From contig CALNFG010000003.1 of assembly GCA_939792625.1 (NCBI GenBank), positions 1 to 32,309 on the forward strand: a stretch of DNA of 32,309 nucleotides, in the 5' to 3' direction. This document shows positions 1-8,603 of this stretch, piece after piece. The notes under the pieces were generated by a model that saw nothing but the letters and a program-made list of their open reading frames with translations, was not told the DNA's origin and made no database searches. Made by a program: the position numbers and the translations under genes. This DNA is from an uncultured Prevotella sp. GTDB taxonomy: Bacteria; Bacteroidota; Bacteroidia; Bacteroidales; Bacteroidaceae. How positions within the stretch are numbered: position 1 is the stretch's first letter; each line of letters starts with the position of its first letter.

Positions 1-75
1 ACAAGGCATTTGGCTTTAACTTCTAGCCCGCGCAAGCGGGCGATAACTTCTTTAACTACTCTAACTTCTTTTCAG
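1..75. repeat. Dispersed intergenic repeat, copy 1 (may be truncated by the window edge)
   Basis: GGCATTTGGCTTTAACTTCTAGCCCGCGCAAGCGGGCGATAACTTCTTTAACTACTCTAACTTCTT closely matches 7962-8033. Confidence 0.7.
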
Positions 76-87
76 ACTCCTGTCTGC

Positions 88-912
88 TTACTCTTCCGCT
101 GCTTCACGGGCACGTTTTTCCTCGTCGAGCATCTGGAAGTCTTTCTTGCGCAGCACGAAACTGTTGCTGAGATACTTCTCTCTGACAATCTTGTTCTCGG
201 CCAGTTCTTCGGGCGTTCCCTGAAAGAGGATGCGCCCTTCAAACAGCAGATAGGCGCGGTCAGTGATGCTCAGAGTCTCCTGCACGTTATGGTCGGTTAT
301 CAGGATGCCTATGTTGCGGTACTTCAACTGCCACACTATGTGCTGTATATCCTCCACGGCGATGGGGTCAACGCCGGCGAAAGGCTCGTCAAGCATGATA
401 AACTTGGGGTCGATGGCCAGACATCTGGCTATCTCGGTACGGCGCCGCTCACCGCCCGAAAGACGGTCGCCGGTGTTCTTGCGCACCTTTTCGAGGCGGA
501 ATTCCTTAATCAGGCTCTCCAGTTTTTCACGCTGCTCGGCCCGCGACAGCTTGGTCATCTCAAGCACGGCAAGGATGTTGTCCTCGACACTAAGCTTGCG
601 GAAAACGCTCGCCTCCTGAGGCAAATAGCCTATGCCGGCACGCGCACGCTTGTAAACGGGGAAGCCGGTGATGTCTTTGTCGTCAAGATATATGTGTCCT
701 GCATTGGGCACAATGAGGCCGGTCGTCATGTAGAACGATGTTGTCTTGCCCGCACCGTTAGGACCAAGCAGACCAACTATCTCGCCCTGACGCACGTTGA
801 TGGACACATCGTTGACAACGGTACGTTTGCCATAACGCTTTACGAGGCCTTCGGTACGCAAGACCATACCCTCATGCAAGGGGGCAGACATATTGTCGGT
901 TGTTTCGTTCAT
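88..912 (-). CDS. lptB: LPS export ABC transporter ATP-binding protein LptB
   Basis: Walker [16 protein letters not shown], signature LSGGERRR, Walker [14 protein letters not shown]. Start placed at 912 because a TAnnTTTG element lies at 931-938, inside the longer ORF. Confidence 0.93.
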   Translation of the reverse strand: MNETTDNMSAPLHEGMVLRTEGLVKRYGKRTVVNDVSINVRQGEIVGLLGPNGAGKTTSFYMTTGLIVPNAGHIYLDDKDITGFPVYKRARAGIGYLPQEASVFRKLSVEDNILAVLEMTKLSRAEQREKLESLIKEFRLEKVRKNTGDRLSGGERRRTEIARCLAIDPKFIMLDEPFAGVDPIAVEDIQHIVWQLKYRNIGILITDHNVQETLSITDRAYLLFEGRILFQGTPEELAENKIVREKYLSNSFVLRKKDFQMLDEEKRAREAAEE

Positions 913-930
913 CTGTACTTTATTTTTCGG

Positions 931-938
931 CAAAAGTA
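931..938 (-). promoter_or_regulatory. Putative Bacteroidota -7 element (TACTTTTG) for lptB
   Basis: Reverse complement of CAAAAGTA fits TAnnTTTG, about 20 nt upstream of the start. Confidence 0.5.
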
Positions 939-1013
939 GTAAAATTGTATCTAATAATGCTTTATAAACGCAAAAACTCTCATTCACGTTGTAGTTTTTT
1001 TAGTTATTTTGGT

Positions 1014-1021
1014 TACTTTTG
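1014..1021 (+). promoter_or_regulatory. Putative Bacteroidota -7 element (TACTTTTG) for mlaE
   Basis: Fits TAnnTTTG, 36 nt upstream of ATG 1057. Confidence 0.5.
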
Positions 1022-1056
1022 TAGCGTGGGAACAGACAAATAAAACAAAACAAACC

Positions 1057-1803
1057 ATGTTGTTACAAAAATATCTAACCAGTTTCGGACGTTACCTCAT
1101 GCTCATGGGGCGTGCCATTGCACGTCCCGAACGCTTCAGGATGTTTCTGAAGCAGTACGTCAAGGAGATGTCCGCGCTCGGCGTAAACTCCATCGGAATA
1201 GTTCTCCTGATATCATTCTTCATCGGAGCGGTAATCTGCATACAGATAAAACTAAACGTGCAGAGCGCATGGATGCCGCGGTTTGTCACGGGATATGTCA
1301 CCCGTGAAATCATGCTGCTTGAGTTCTCGTCGTCTATCATGTGCCTTATCCTCGCCGGAAAGGTAGGCTCCAACATAGCCTCCGAAATCGGGACAATGCG
1401 TGTCACACAGCAAATCGACGCACTCGACATAATGGGCGTCAACTCGGCCAACTTCCTGATACTGCCGAAAATCCTCGGCATGATGACCCTCATGCCGTTT
1501 CTCGTGATATTCAGCACGGCATCCGGCATAGTGGGAGCATACGCGACGGCATACATAGGGCATGTCATCAGCCCCGAAGACCTTACCCTCGGACTGCAAT
1601 ACGACTTCACGCCGTGGTTTATGTACATGAGCATCATTAAAAGTCTCTTCTTCGCTTTCATCATAACGAGCGTGCCGTCATATTACGGATACACGGTTGA
1701 GGGAGGCTCGGTCAACGTAGGAAAGGCCAGCACTGACGCCGTTGTGACAAGCAGCGTGATGATATTGTTCTCTGACTTGTTCCTGACTCAGATATTATCT
1801 TAA
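1057..1803 (+). CDS. mlaE: MlaE-family ABC transporter permease
   Basis: MlaE/YrbE-like sequence (ARPERFRMFLKQ, LAGKVGSNIASEIGTMRVTQQIDALDIMGVN). Confidence 0.9.
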   Translation: MLLQKYLTSFGRYLMLMGRAIARPERFRMFLKQYVKEMSALGVNSIGIVLLISFFIGAVICIQIKLNVQSAWMPRFVTGYVTREIMLLEFSSSIMCLILAGKVGSNIASEIGTMRVTQQIDALDIMGVNSANFLILPKILGMMTLMPFLVIFSTASGIVGAYATAYIGHVISPEDLTLGLQYDFTPWFMYMSIIKSLFFAFIITSVPSYYGYTVEGGSVNVGKASTDAVVTSSVMILFSDLFLTQILS

Positions 1804-1936
1804 AAGCAGACAAGGAACGAGTAACAAGCAGACAAGGAGAAAAGCCCTGCCTGCCATATAACAGACAATAACCGACAAGCAGACAGACAAATATCCTTGC
1901 CAACTCGTATGCTTGTAACTTGTCAACTAAAAAGCT

Positions 1937-2707
1937 ATGATTGAAATCAAACATCTTTACAAATCGTTCGGCGACAAAGAAGTACTGAAAGACATAAGCG
2001 CCGTGTTCGAGGGAGGCAAGACCAACCTCATAATAGGACAGAGCGGCTCGGGCAAGACCGTACTTATAAAAAATCTCGTCGGACTGCTTGCCCCGACAAG
2101 CGGCGAAGTGCTGTATGACGGACGCAACTTCGTGGCGATGGACAAAAAAGAAAAAGCCTCACTGAGACGTGAAATGGGCATGATATTCCAAAGTGCGGCG
2201 CTGTTTGACTCGATGACGGTGCTGGAAAACGTCATGTTTCCGCTTGACATGTTTTCTTCAATGACGCTGCGCGACCGCATCCACCGGGCCAGGACGTGCC
2301 TTGACAGAGTGAATCTGAGCGGTACAGACCGCAAATATCCGGGCGAACTTTCCGGCGGAATGCAAAAGCGTGTGGCCATAGCAAGGGCCATATCGCTTAA
2401 CCCCAAATATCTGTTCTGCGACGAGCCGAACTCAGGTCTCGACCCTAAAACATCACTGGTTATCGACCAGCTGCTGCACAGCATCACCCACGAGTTCGGC
2501 ATAACGACGATAATCAACACCCACGACATGAACTCCGTGATGGGCATCGGCGAGAGCATAATCTTCATACATCAGGGCCGCAAGGAGTGGGAAGGCGTAA
2601 GTGCCGACGTAATGGGCAGCGACAACAAGAATCTTACAGACTTTATCTTTGCCAGCGACCTGCTGAAAAAAATGAGAAAAGCCTCACTGCAGATACACAA
2701 CTCTTAA
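1937..2707 (+). CDS. mlaF: MlaF-family ABC transporter ATP-binding protein
   Basis: Walker A IIGQSGSGKTVLIKN, signature ELSGGMQKRVAIARA, Walker B YLFCDEPNSGLDP. Directly downstream of mlaE. Confidence 0.9.
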   Translation: MIEIKHLYKSFGDKEVLKDISAVFEGGKTNLIIGQSGSGKTVLIKNLVGLLAPTSGEVLYDGRNFVAMDKKEKASLRREMGMIFQSAALFDSMTVLENVMFPLDMFSSMTLRDRIHRARTCLDRVNLSGTDRKYPGELSGGMQKRVAIARAISLNPKYLFCDEPNSGLDPKTSLVIDQLLHSITHEFGITTIINTHDMNSVMGIGESIIFIHQGRKEWEGVSADVMGSDNKNLTDFIFASDLLKKMRKASLQIHNS

Positions 2708-2710
2708 ATC

Positions 2711-2738
2711 ATGGAGCCTTCCACAGGCTCCATTTATT
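2711..2738 (+). terminator. Rho-independent-like terminator after mlaF
   Basis: ATGGAGCC (2711-2718) / GGCTCCAT (2726-2733) followed by TTTATT. Confidence 0.7.
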
Positions 2739-2822
2739 AAACTAAAACGGTGTCCTTAACCACAAACACTACAGACTCCGGCACGAAAATGCCGGCTGAC
2801 ATTATTACAAATCCTAATTTTT

Positions 2823-3908
2823 ATGCTTATGAAACTGAAACTATTGGCTATCATCGCAATGGCTTTTGTCATGCAGAAAGCCGGCGCCTGCACAGGAATC
2901 ACTCTGAAAAGCCGTGACGGGCACACCGTAACGGCACGCACGATAGAATGGGGAGGCAGCGACCTTAACAGCCGTTATGTCATCGTACCGAGGGGATACA
3001 GACAGACATCTTATACCCCTGGCGGCAAAAAAGACGGCATGACATTCACCGCACGCTACGGATACGTGGGGCTGGCGGTAGAACAGGAAGAGTTCATTGC
3101 CGAAGGACTGAATGAAGAAGGACTGTCTGCCGGACTGTTTTACTTCCCGGGCTACGGCGGATATGAAGACTTCAACGAGGCTGAAAAGCAGTCAAGCATG
3201 GCCGACCTGCAACTCGTCGCGTGGATGCTTGGCAATTTCAAGACCGTGGACGAGGTGAAAGCCGGGTTGAAAGACATACATGTCATAGCAGTGGATCCTC
3301 GTGCCTCAACAGCACACTGGCGAGTGGCCGACCCGTCGGGACAGCAAATAGTGATAGAGATTGTTGACAAGAAAGTGAACATCCATGAAAACAAACTGGG
3401 TGTGCTGACCAACTCGCCCGACTTTGAATGGCATCTGACAAATCTCAACAATTACGTAAACCTGTATCCCGGAACGGCCAAAGGCAAGCAGCTGGGCAGC
3501 GTAGGCATAGCCTCGTTTGGTGCAGGCAGCGGCTTTCTCGGCATTCCGGGTGATGTCACTCCTCCGTCACGGTTTGTCCGCGCGGCATGGTATCAGGCCA
3601 CGGCTCCCGTACTTGCCACGGCAGACAAAACGGTGAGACAATGCTTCCAGATACTCAACAACTTCGACATACCCATCGGCATAGAGACGGCCGAGGGTGA
3701 GACTGCCGTCGAAATACCAAGCGCCACACAATGGACATCGGCCACAGACATGAGCGGAGGCAAGATATATTACCGCACGATGTACAACAGCGCAATACGT
3801 CTGATTGACCTCAACACGATAGACTTCGGCAAAACATCATACAAGGCCTCACCACTTGACACGGAAAAGGAACAGCCTTTCTTCCCGGTAAACATTAATC
3901 GAAATTGA
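2823..3908 (+). CDS. Linear amide C-N hydrolase, choloylglycine hydrolase (BSH/PVA) family, secreted
   Basis: Signal peptide ending AGA|C, which gives an N-terminal nucleophile Cys (CTGITLKSRDGHTVTARTIEWG). Also LTNSPDFEWHLTNLNNY and PPSRFVRA motifs. Confidence 0.9.
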   Translation: MLMKLKLLAIIAMAFVMQKAGACTGITLKSRDGHTVTARTIEWGGSDLNSRYVIVPRGYRQTSYTPGGKKDGMTFTARYGYVGLAVEQEEFIAEGLNEEGLSAGLFYFPGYGGYEDFNEAEKQSSMADLQLVAWMLGNFKTVDEVKAGLKDIHVIAVDPRASTAHWRVADPSGQQIVIEIVDKKVNIHENKLGVLTNSPDFEWHLTNLNNYVNLYPGTAKGKQLGSVGIASFGAGSGFLGIPGDVTPPSRFVRAAWYQATAPVLATADKTVRQCFQILNNFDIPIGIETAEGETAVEIPSATQWTSATDMSGGKIYYRTMYNSAIRLIDLNTIDFGKTSYKASPLDTEKEQPFFPVNINRN

Positions 3909-3923
3909 TTTAAGCATAAGAAA

Positions 3924-4009
3924 AAAGTCGGCCTGACGTTTTCACATCCGGAACAATGCTTTTCTCTCTTTTATTAGTAAGCATACCGGACAAACATCAG
4001 GCCGACTTT
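3924..4009. terminator. Long inverted repeat, likely shared terminator between convergent genes
   Basis: AAAGTCGGCCTGA (3924-3936) / TCAGGCCGACTTT (3997-4009) with further imperfect pairing inside. An A-tract on the left gives a T-tract for minus-strand transcripts. Confidence 0.7.
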
Positions 4010-4061
4010 AAATCTCAATATATAAAATCAAATTTTATATTACAACAAACGTTCTTATCTG

Positions 4062-5843
4062 TCAGTTCGGACGGAAATAAACATTGCGGCTTGCCTTGTT
4101 ACGACCTGTTTCCGAACGCCCCTTACTTGTCAGCTCGCCGATAATAGACTTCAGGATATACTCAAAGTTGTTGAATCCGTTTGTCAAGTCGGTTTCATGT
4201 ATAAGGTTTGTCCAATCGTCAAGATTGCCCCAGTCGCCGCTGTAAGAAGGATCTTCATAGCCATAAGGTGCAAACAACACAAGTCGTCGGCCCGAAGGCA
4301 TTGCATTCCATTTTTCTTCCAACTCAGAGAGAACTATGTCCGAATAACCACTATTTATCAGATAAGGCGCATCTGTCCAAAGAATTACGACCTGACGATG
4401 ATAACCGTCATCAACACCCCAGTCTTCTTTGTCGAAAGCAGCATCAAGAGCTTCAAGCCCACTTTCAGGAGTATCGCCTCCACCATCGGCATAAAGACCG
4501 TTTACAAATGTATTAAAGTCATCACGTTCTACGGGCAGAGAGTAAGTCTTACTTATGTTTAACCATTCTCTGTCAACATTCTTGTCACGGAAAGCAATAA
4601 CCTGTGTGTTAAGTGCAGCCAACTGTATGCCCTCTTCCGTGCAACTTTCATTAAACAGGTCATAAAATTCTATGGCATTGTTCTTCACTGTATTTATTAT
4701 ACCGCCCATACTTCCAGTTACATCTATGCACATAACAACATCTACGGTCAGGATATTGTCACCGGTAGTAAATGATTTAATGGTTGTATCGTAAATCACA
4801 TCATCTGTGGGATTACCATATTTCGGAACAAGGTTTCCGTGGTCAGAACTGTTAAATTTATAATAGGCTCTGTAATAATATGTAGTATTCGGTTTGAATC
4901 CCCTGAAGTCAACGCTGAAACTCAGATCATTCTTATCCTGATACCCCGTACCTTCATATTCGGCGTTTCCAAGTGTCAGATTAGACTGGTCAGCATCACA
5001 TATTATTCCATACGTACCATAATCATTATAGGTATATGAAGGACAGAATACCGTTCCACTGAGAGTGCATGAAGAACCTCCTACCTTAAACGTAGCTTTT
5101 CCTGTCCACAACGACAGAACGTTGTAAACATTCTCTGTAACATTATCATCATACCACCGTTGTACAGTTATCGTAAACTGATAGTCACCTGAGTTTCCTA
5201 TTTCGATTTCGGCAACAAACTTGTCATCTGTTATATACGGCTTTATACTTATTTGTTCAAACAATTCAGCATAAGTCTTTATCAATGTGCTTATGGCCGC
5301 ATTTCCACCAAACTTGCCAGTATTCTTTTTGAGCAGCAATGCCGCGTTAGACAATATAGCCTTGAAAGCATCATCCTTGTTCTCAAAGCCCGGCAAAGTA
5401 TTCTTGGTATATGCAATACTGTCAAGCATGACAAGTCCCTTTCCGTCATCATATAATAACTCCAATATAGAATCGTTAGGGAAACTGAAATACACTATAC
5501 CTTCACTCGATACAAGTTGTGTCGGTATATTTTCATTCTTATTTGATATCAGGCTGACGTAATCACCTCCGTCTTCACTCATATATGTCAAAGCACTGTA
5601 ATTACTGTTACCTCCGCTAACTTCATTTTCAGCCGTTATATCAGCTTTGTAACAGAAATAACCCATTTCCGTCACATAGGCAGCGTCCCATTCGCCAATC
5701 TTCGCGTCAAGTCTGATTATTCCGTCTATATCAATTTCTGTTGAGGGTGTGCCTCCATCGTCGATGTCATCACCAAGGTTTGATGCTGAAAATCCCATGA
5801 CAAACAAGGCCATCACAAAGGCCGTAAACAAATATCTTTTCAT
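4062..5843 (-). CDS. Secreted von Willebrand factor type A (VWA) domain protein
   Basis: Signal peptide; MIDAS DVVMCIDVTGSMGG, later VVILWTDAP; upstream beta-rich segment TTYYYRAYYKF resembling FN3-like repeats. Confidence 0.85.
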   Translation of the reverse strand: MKRYLFTAFVMALFVMGFSASNLGDDIDDGGTPSTEIDIDGIIRLDAKIGEWDAAYVTEMGYFCYKADITAENEVSGGNSNYSALTYMSEDGGDYVSLISNKNENIPTQLVSSEGIVYFSFPNDSILELLYDDGKGLVMLDSIAYTKNTLPGFENKDDAFKAILSNAALLLKKNTGKFGGNAAISTLIKTYAELFEQISIKPYITDDKFVAEIEIGNSGDYQFTITVQRWYDDNVTENVYNVLSLWTGKATFKVGGSSCTLSGTVFCPSYTYNDYGTYGIICDADQSNLTLGNAEYEGTGYQDKNDLSFSVDFRGFKPNTTYYYRAYYKFNSSDHGNLVPKYGNPTDDVIYDTTIKSFTTGDNILTVDVVMCIDVTGSMGGIINTVKNNAIEFYDLFNESCTEEGIQLAALNTQVIAFRDKNVDREWLNISKTYSLPVERDDFNTFVNGLYADGGGDTPESGLEALDAAFDKEDWGVDDGYHRQVVILWTDAPYLINSGYSDIVLSELEEKWNAMPSGRRLVLFAPYGYEDPSYSGDWGNLDDWTNLIHETDLTNGFNNFEYILKSIIGELTSKGRSETGRNKASRNVYFRPN

Positions 5844-6337
5844 TGCAGGTTTAATTTAGGTTTTGTAAAAAAGGTTTCCTTAGAAAAGGTAAAATACAGA
5901 ATCAGCGGTATCGCATAAAATGTGAAATCAGCCCAATCGAAAGTTCCCTCCGCCAAACGCAACCCCTGAAGCATTTCATGAATCAAAGCCATTACGGGAA
6001 CAAAACAAACGATAACAAACCTCTTTCCACAATGTTCATACATCCACACTGCATCCATAGTCAATATATACGCTGCACAATATAAACCGTCGGGTAAGCT
6101 GTAAACAATGATATCAGGTAAACTGATATTCGCAGTGACATTACGTGCCGCAACAAGTACATCGCTAAACCCTGCCGCCTCAAACCATTGGTAAAGCCGT
6201 ATGGATTTACTTCTGAACAACAGATATATGGCACACCCGCACGCCAGCAACGTTATTCCGGAAACAAGCTCAATGACTCTCCGCCACCTGAATCTACATG
6301 AGTGGTTTCCCGTCATTTTCTTTTCTGTTTCCTTCAT
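5840..6337 (-). CDS. Small membrane protein, possibly VanZ-like
   Basis: Several hydrophobic segments; IHEMLQGLRLAEGTFDWADFTFYAIPL resembles the VanZ-like E..Q...D..D pattern. 4-bp overlap with the VWA gene. Confidence 0.5.
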   Translation of the reverse strand: MKETEKKMTGNHSCRFRWRRVIELVSGITLLACGCAIYLLFRSKSIRLYQWFEAAGFSDVLVAARNVTANISLPDIIVYSLPDGLYCAAYILTMDAVWMYEHCGKRFVIVCFVPVMALIHEMLQGLRLAEGTFDWADFTFYAIPLILYFTFSKETFFTKPKLNLQ

Positions 6338-6843
6338 TTCTCAATCTCAAATAACATTTCCGGCCTTACTACAATCAAGCTGAATACCACCGGCCGGGAG
6401 TAGCAATCAGTTCGTCTGCTTTTCATTGATTAAATTACGTCAGTCAGTCCATAGGCAAATGTTCGTTTAATTAAGAGCTTGCAACTCCCAAGCATAAAAT
6501 AAAAAATTCATTGTGATTTGTTTTAGAATGTTGACAGTACATAAAAGCCAAAGTGCGGAGTTGTTTATTTCCAAATCATTCGTCTGCCGATGATTACAAA
6601 AATCTTTCTTGACATATCATGTGTCCTGTTTTCGCATCAGTTATTTTCCATAGGCGTCAGTTTTTAATGTCACATTGCAAATGTAATAAAAAATAATATA
6701 AAAACATATATATAGCAATGTATATTTATTAAATATTAACATTAAAAATTTTGATATTACAAACAATGTGTTTTTATCGTTTACAGCATGACCGGTTTTA
6801 CCATTACACCGCTCTTTCATAAACCAATAGATGCACCAATATA

Positions 6844-7773
6844 TCAATGCGGCATTTCAGGCGGCCCGAAAGGTATCTGTCCTGGCGTGGGCACACCCTC
6901 GGGCATTATCATCGGCCCGTTGCTGTATTTGCCTTTATGCACGGCTTTGTCGATGGCCTCTCTTACAAGCCAGCCCACCGGCAAATCCAAAGTAAACTTA
7001 TCGCTGAAACGTATCTTAGGCGTTATGATGGGTGATGTAACCCACCGACGTGCAAAGGAATCATAATAACGCTCCACGCCGACATCGATGCCGACCGTCT
7101 CGCCCATAAACGTGACAAAGCCACCGTAACCCGACGTTCCGACATAAGGCATGGCTGCCATGCCAAGATAATAGTTCTTATCATAATAACGGCCGAACAT
7201 CGTGGCCGACACGTTGTCGTTGAAGCGGTAATTCATAGAGCCGCTCACGCCGAACACTGTCCTCGTGCCCCTCCACAACAGATAGCGGTCGGCCGAAGCA
7301 AAAGCCGTGAACGTGAAGTTGCCCGCACTCTGCACCACGCCCAACGAGGCATTGCTGCGTGAAAACAGTGCCGGCATCGTGGCACGGAAGCCCGAGCCCG
7401 CTACGGCCCCGCCGCCCCATGATGTCAGTACGCCGGCCGTATTGTAGTCAAAGGCATAAGGATTGTGTGCGAAGCGTATGCCGCCGGACTCGTAAGTCGT
7501 CATGCTGCTGATATTGTTCATTGCGCCCGGAGAGAAGGCTCTCATGTCCATAACGTACCTCACGGGCAGCACGGGGCGTATCCACGCAGAGTCTTTCATC
7601 CTTGCGGCAAACACCAACGAATCACGCAAAGCTTCGGGCGAAGTGGCATTAAGCTTCATTCCGGGCATGCCTAACAACGGTCTGCTCATGTCACGTACAT
7701 CACGGTAATCCTGCGCCGGCACCGATACACATGCCGCCACGAGGCACGCCGCAACAACCACGCGCCTGAACAT
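6844..7773 (-). CDS. Hypothetical exported, probably outer-membrane beta-barrel protein
   Basis: Signal peptide MFRRVVVAACLVAACVSVPAQ; Gly/aromatic alternation typical of OM strands. Possible alternative start at 7806, below a TATTTTTG element at 7824-7831. Confidence 0.65.
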   Translation of the reverse strand: MFRRVVVAACLVAACVSVPAQDYRDVRDMSRPLLGMPGMKLNATSPEALRDSLVFAARMKDSAWIRPVLPVRYVMDMRAFSPGAMNNISSMTTYESGGIRFAHNPYAFDYNTAGVLTSWGGGAVAGSGFRATMPALFSRSNASLGVVQSAGNFTFTAFASADRYLLWRGTRTVFGVSGSMNYRFNDNVSATMFGRYYDKNYYLGMAAMPYVGTSGYGGFVTFMGETVGIDVGVERYYDSFARRWVTSPIITPKIRFSDKFTLDLPVGWLVREAIDKAVHKGKYSNGPMIMPEGVPTPGQIPFGPPEMPH

Positions 7774-7889
7774 AATGCCGCCGTCTGACAAATGTACTGT
7801 ATTCATAACGCAACATTTTTGCGCAAAAATAGTACGAAAATGCCGGACTGACAAACAAAACAATCAAAATGTTTTTTGAAAAGAAATTA

Positions 7890-8033
7890 AAGAAGTTAGA
7901 GAAGTTATCACTCGCTTCGCTCGTCAGAAGTTAAAGCCATTACCTTTCGCGGATGACATCCTGCAAGACATTTGGCTTTAAATTCTTAGCCCTCGCAAGC
8001 GGGCGATAGCTCCTTTAACTTCTCTAACTTCTT
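7890..8033. repeat. Inverted pair of the dispersed repeat
   Basis: AAGAAGTTAGAGAAGTTA (7890-7907) / TAACTTCTCTAACTTCTT (8016-8033), perfect 18-bp arms. The right half matches 1-75. Confidence 0.8.
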
Positions 8034-8241
8034 GAAAAAGCCCTTACCTCTTTATAACTTTCCTCACGTTGCTGCTGTTTTTCACAATGAGGTATCCGTC
8101 CGTGTTTCTTTTTACACGGCAAAGATACGGCAAACCGCTTTATGCATCCATACACAGATTACAGAAAGAAATACCTGTTTTACCGCCCCACCATCCTACC
8201 TGCAGACCTTCCGAAAAACGACCTGTTATCACCCGTTTTGC

Positions 8242-8343
8242 AAAAGCTAACCTTTCGCTCTTCAAAAGGTTATCTTTTACCGGCCAAAAGGTAAGCTTTT
8301 GCAAGCCAAAAGGTTACCTTTTGGCCGGTAAAAGATAAACATC
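8242..8343. repeat. 22-bp-period palindromic repeat array 1 (5 units)
   Basis: Units start at 8242, 8264, 8286, 8308 and 8330. Contains a perfect 25-bp inverted repeat, 8270-8294 / 8314-8338. Confidence 0.9.
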
Positions 8344-8603
8344 TGACAATCAGCCACTTATAAAACCACAATCTCAACACCCGCACCATGCGCGCACAAG
8401 CCTGCCGGAACAGGATGAAAGACCGTAGGCACAGCTCCACAGACTATAAACAGAATCTACAACATTGTAACAATTCAGAAATACTAACGTAAAGGCATAT
8501 TCACCCGAGTGAGACATCGTTGTCACGCCGTTGGCCGAACTTTGTACCCGAAAACGAAAGCATACACAGATATACGAAAAATCAAACCAGCAGACAACGA
8601 AGA

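Noticed and set aside
6641-6847. 68-aa minus-strand ORF downstream of the OM protein
   Set aside because: TTG start only, AT-rich composition, no homology recognised; probably spurious.
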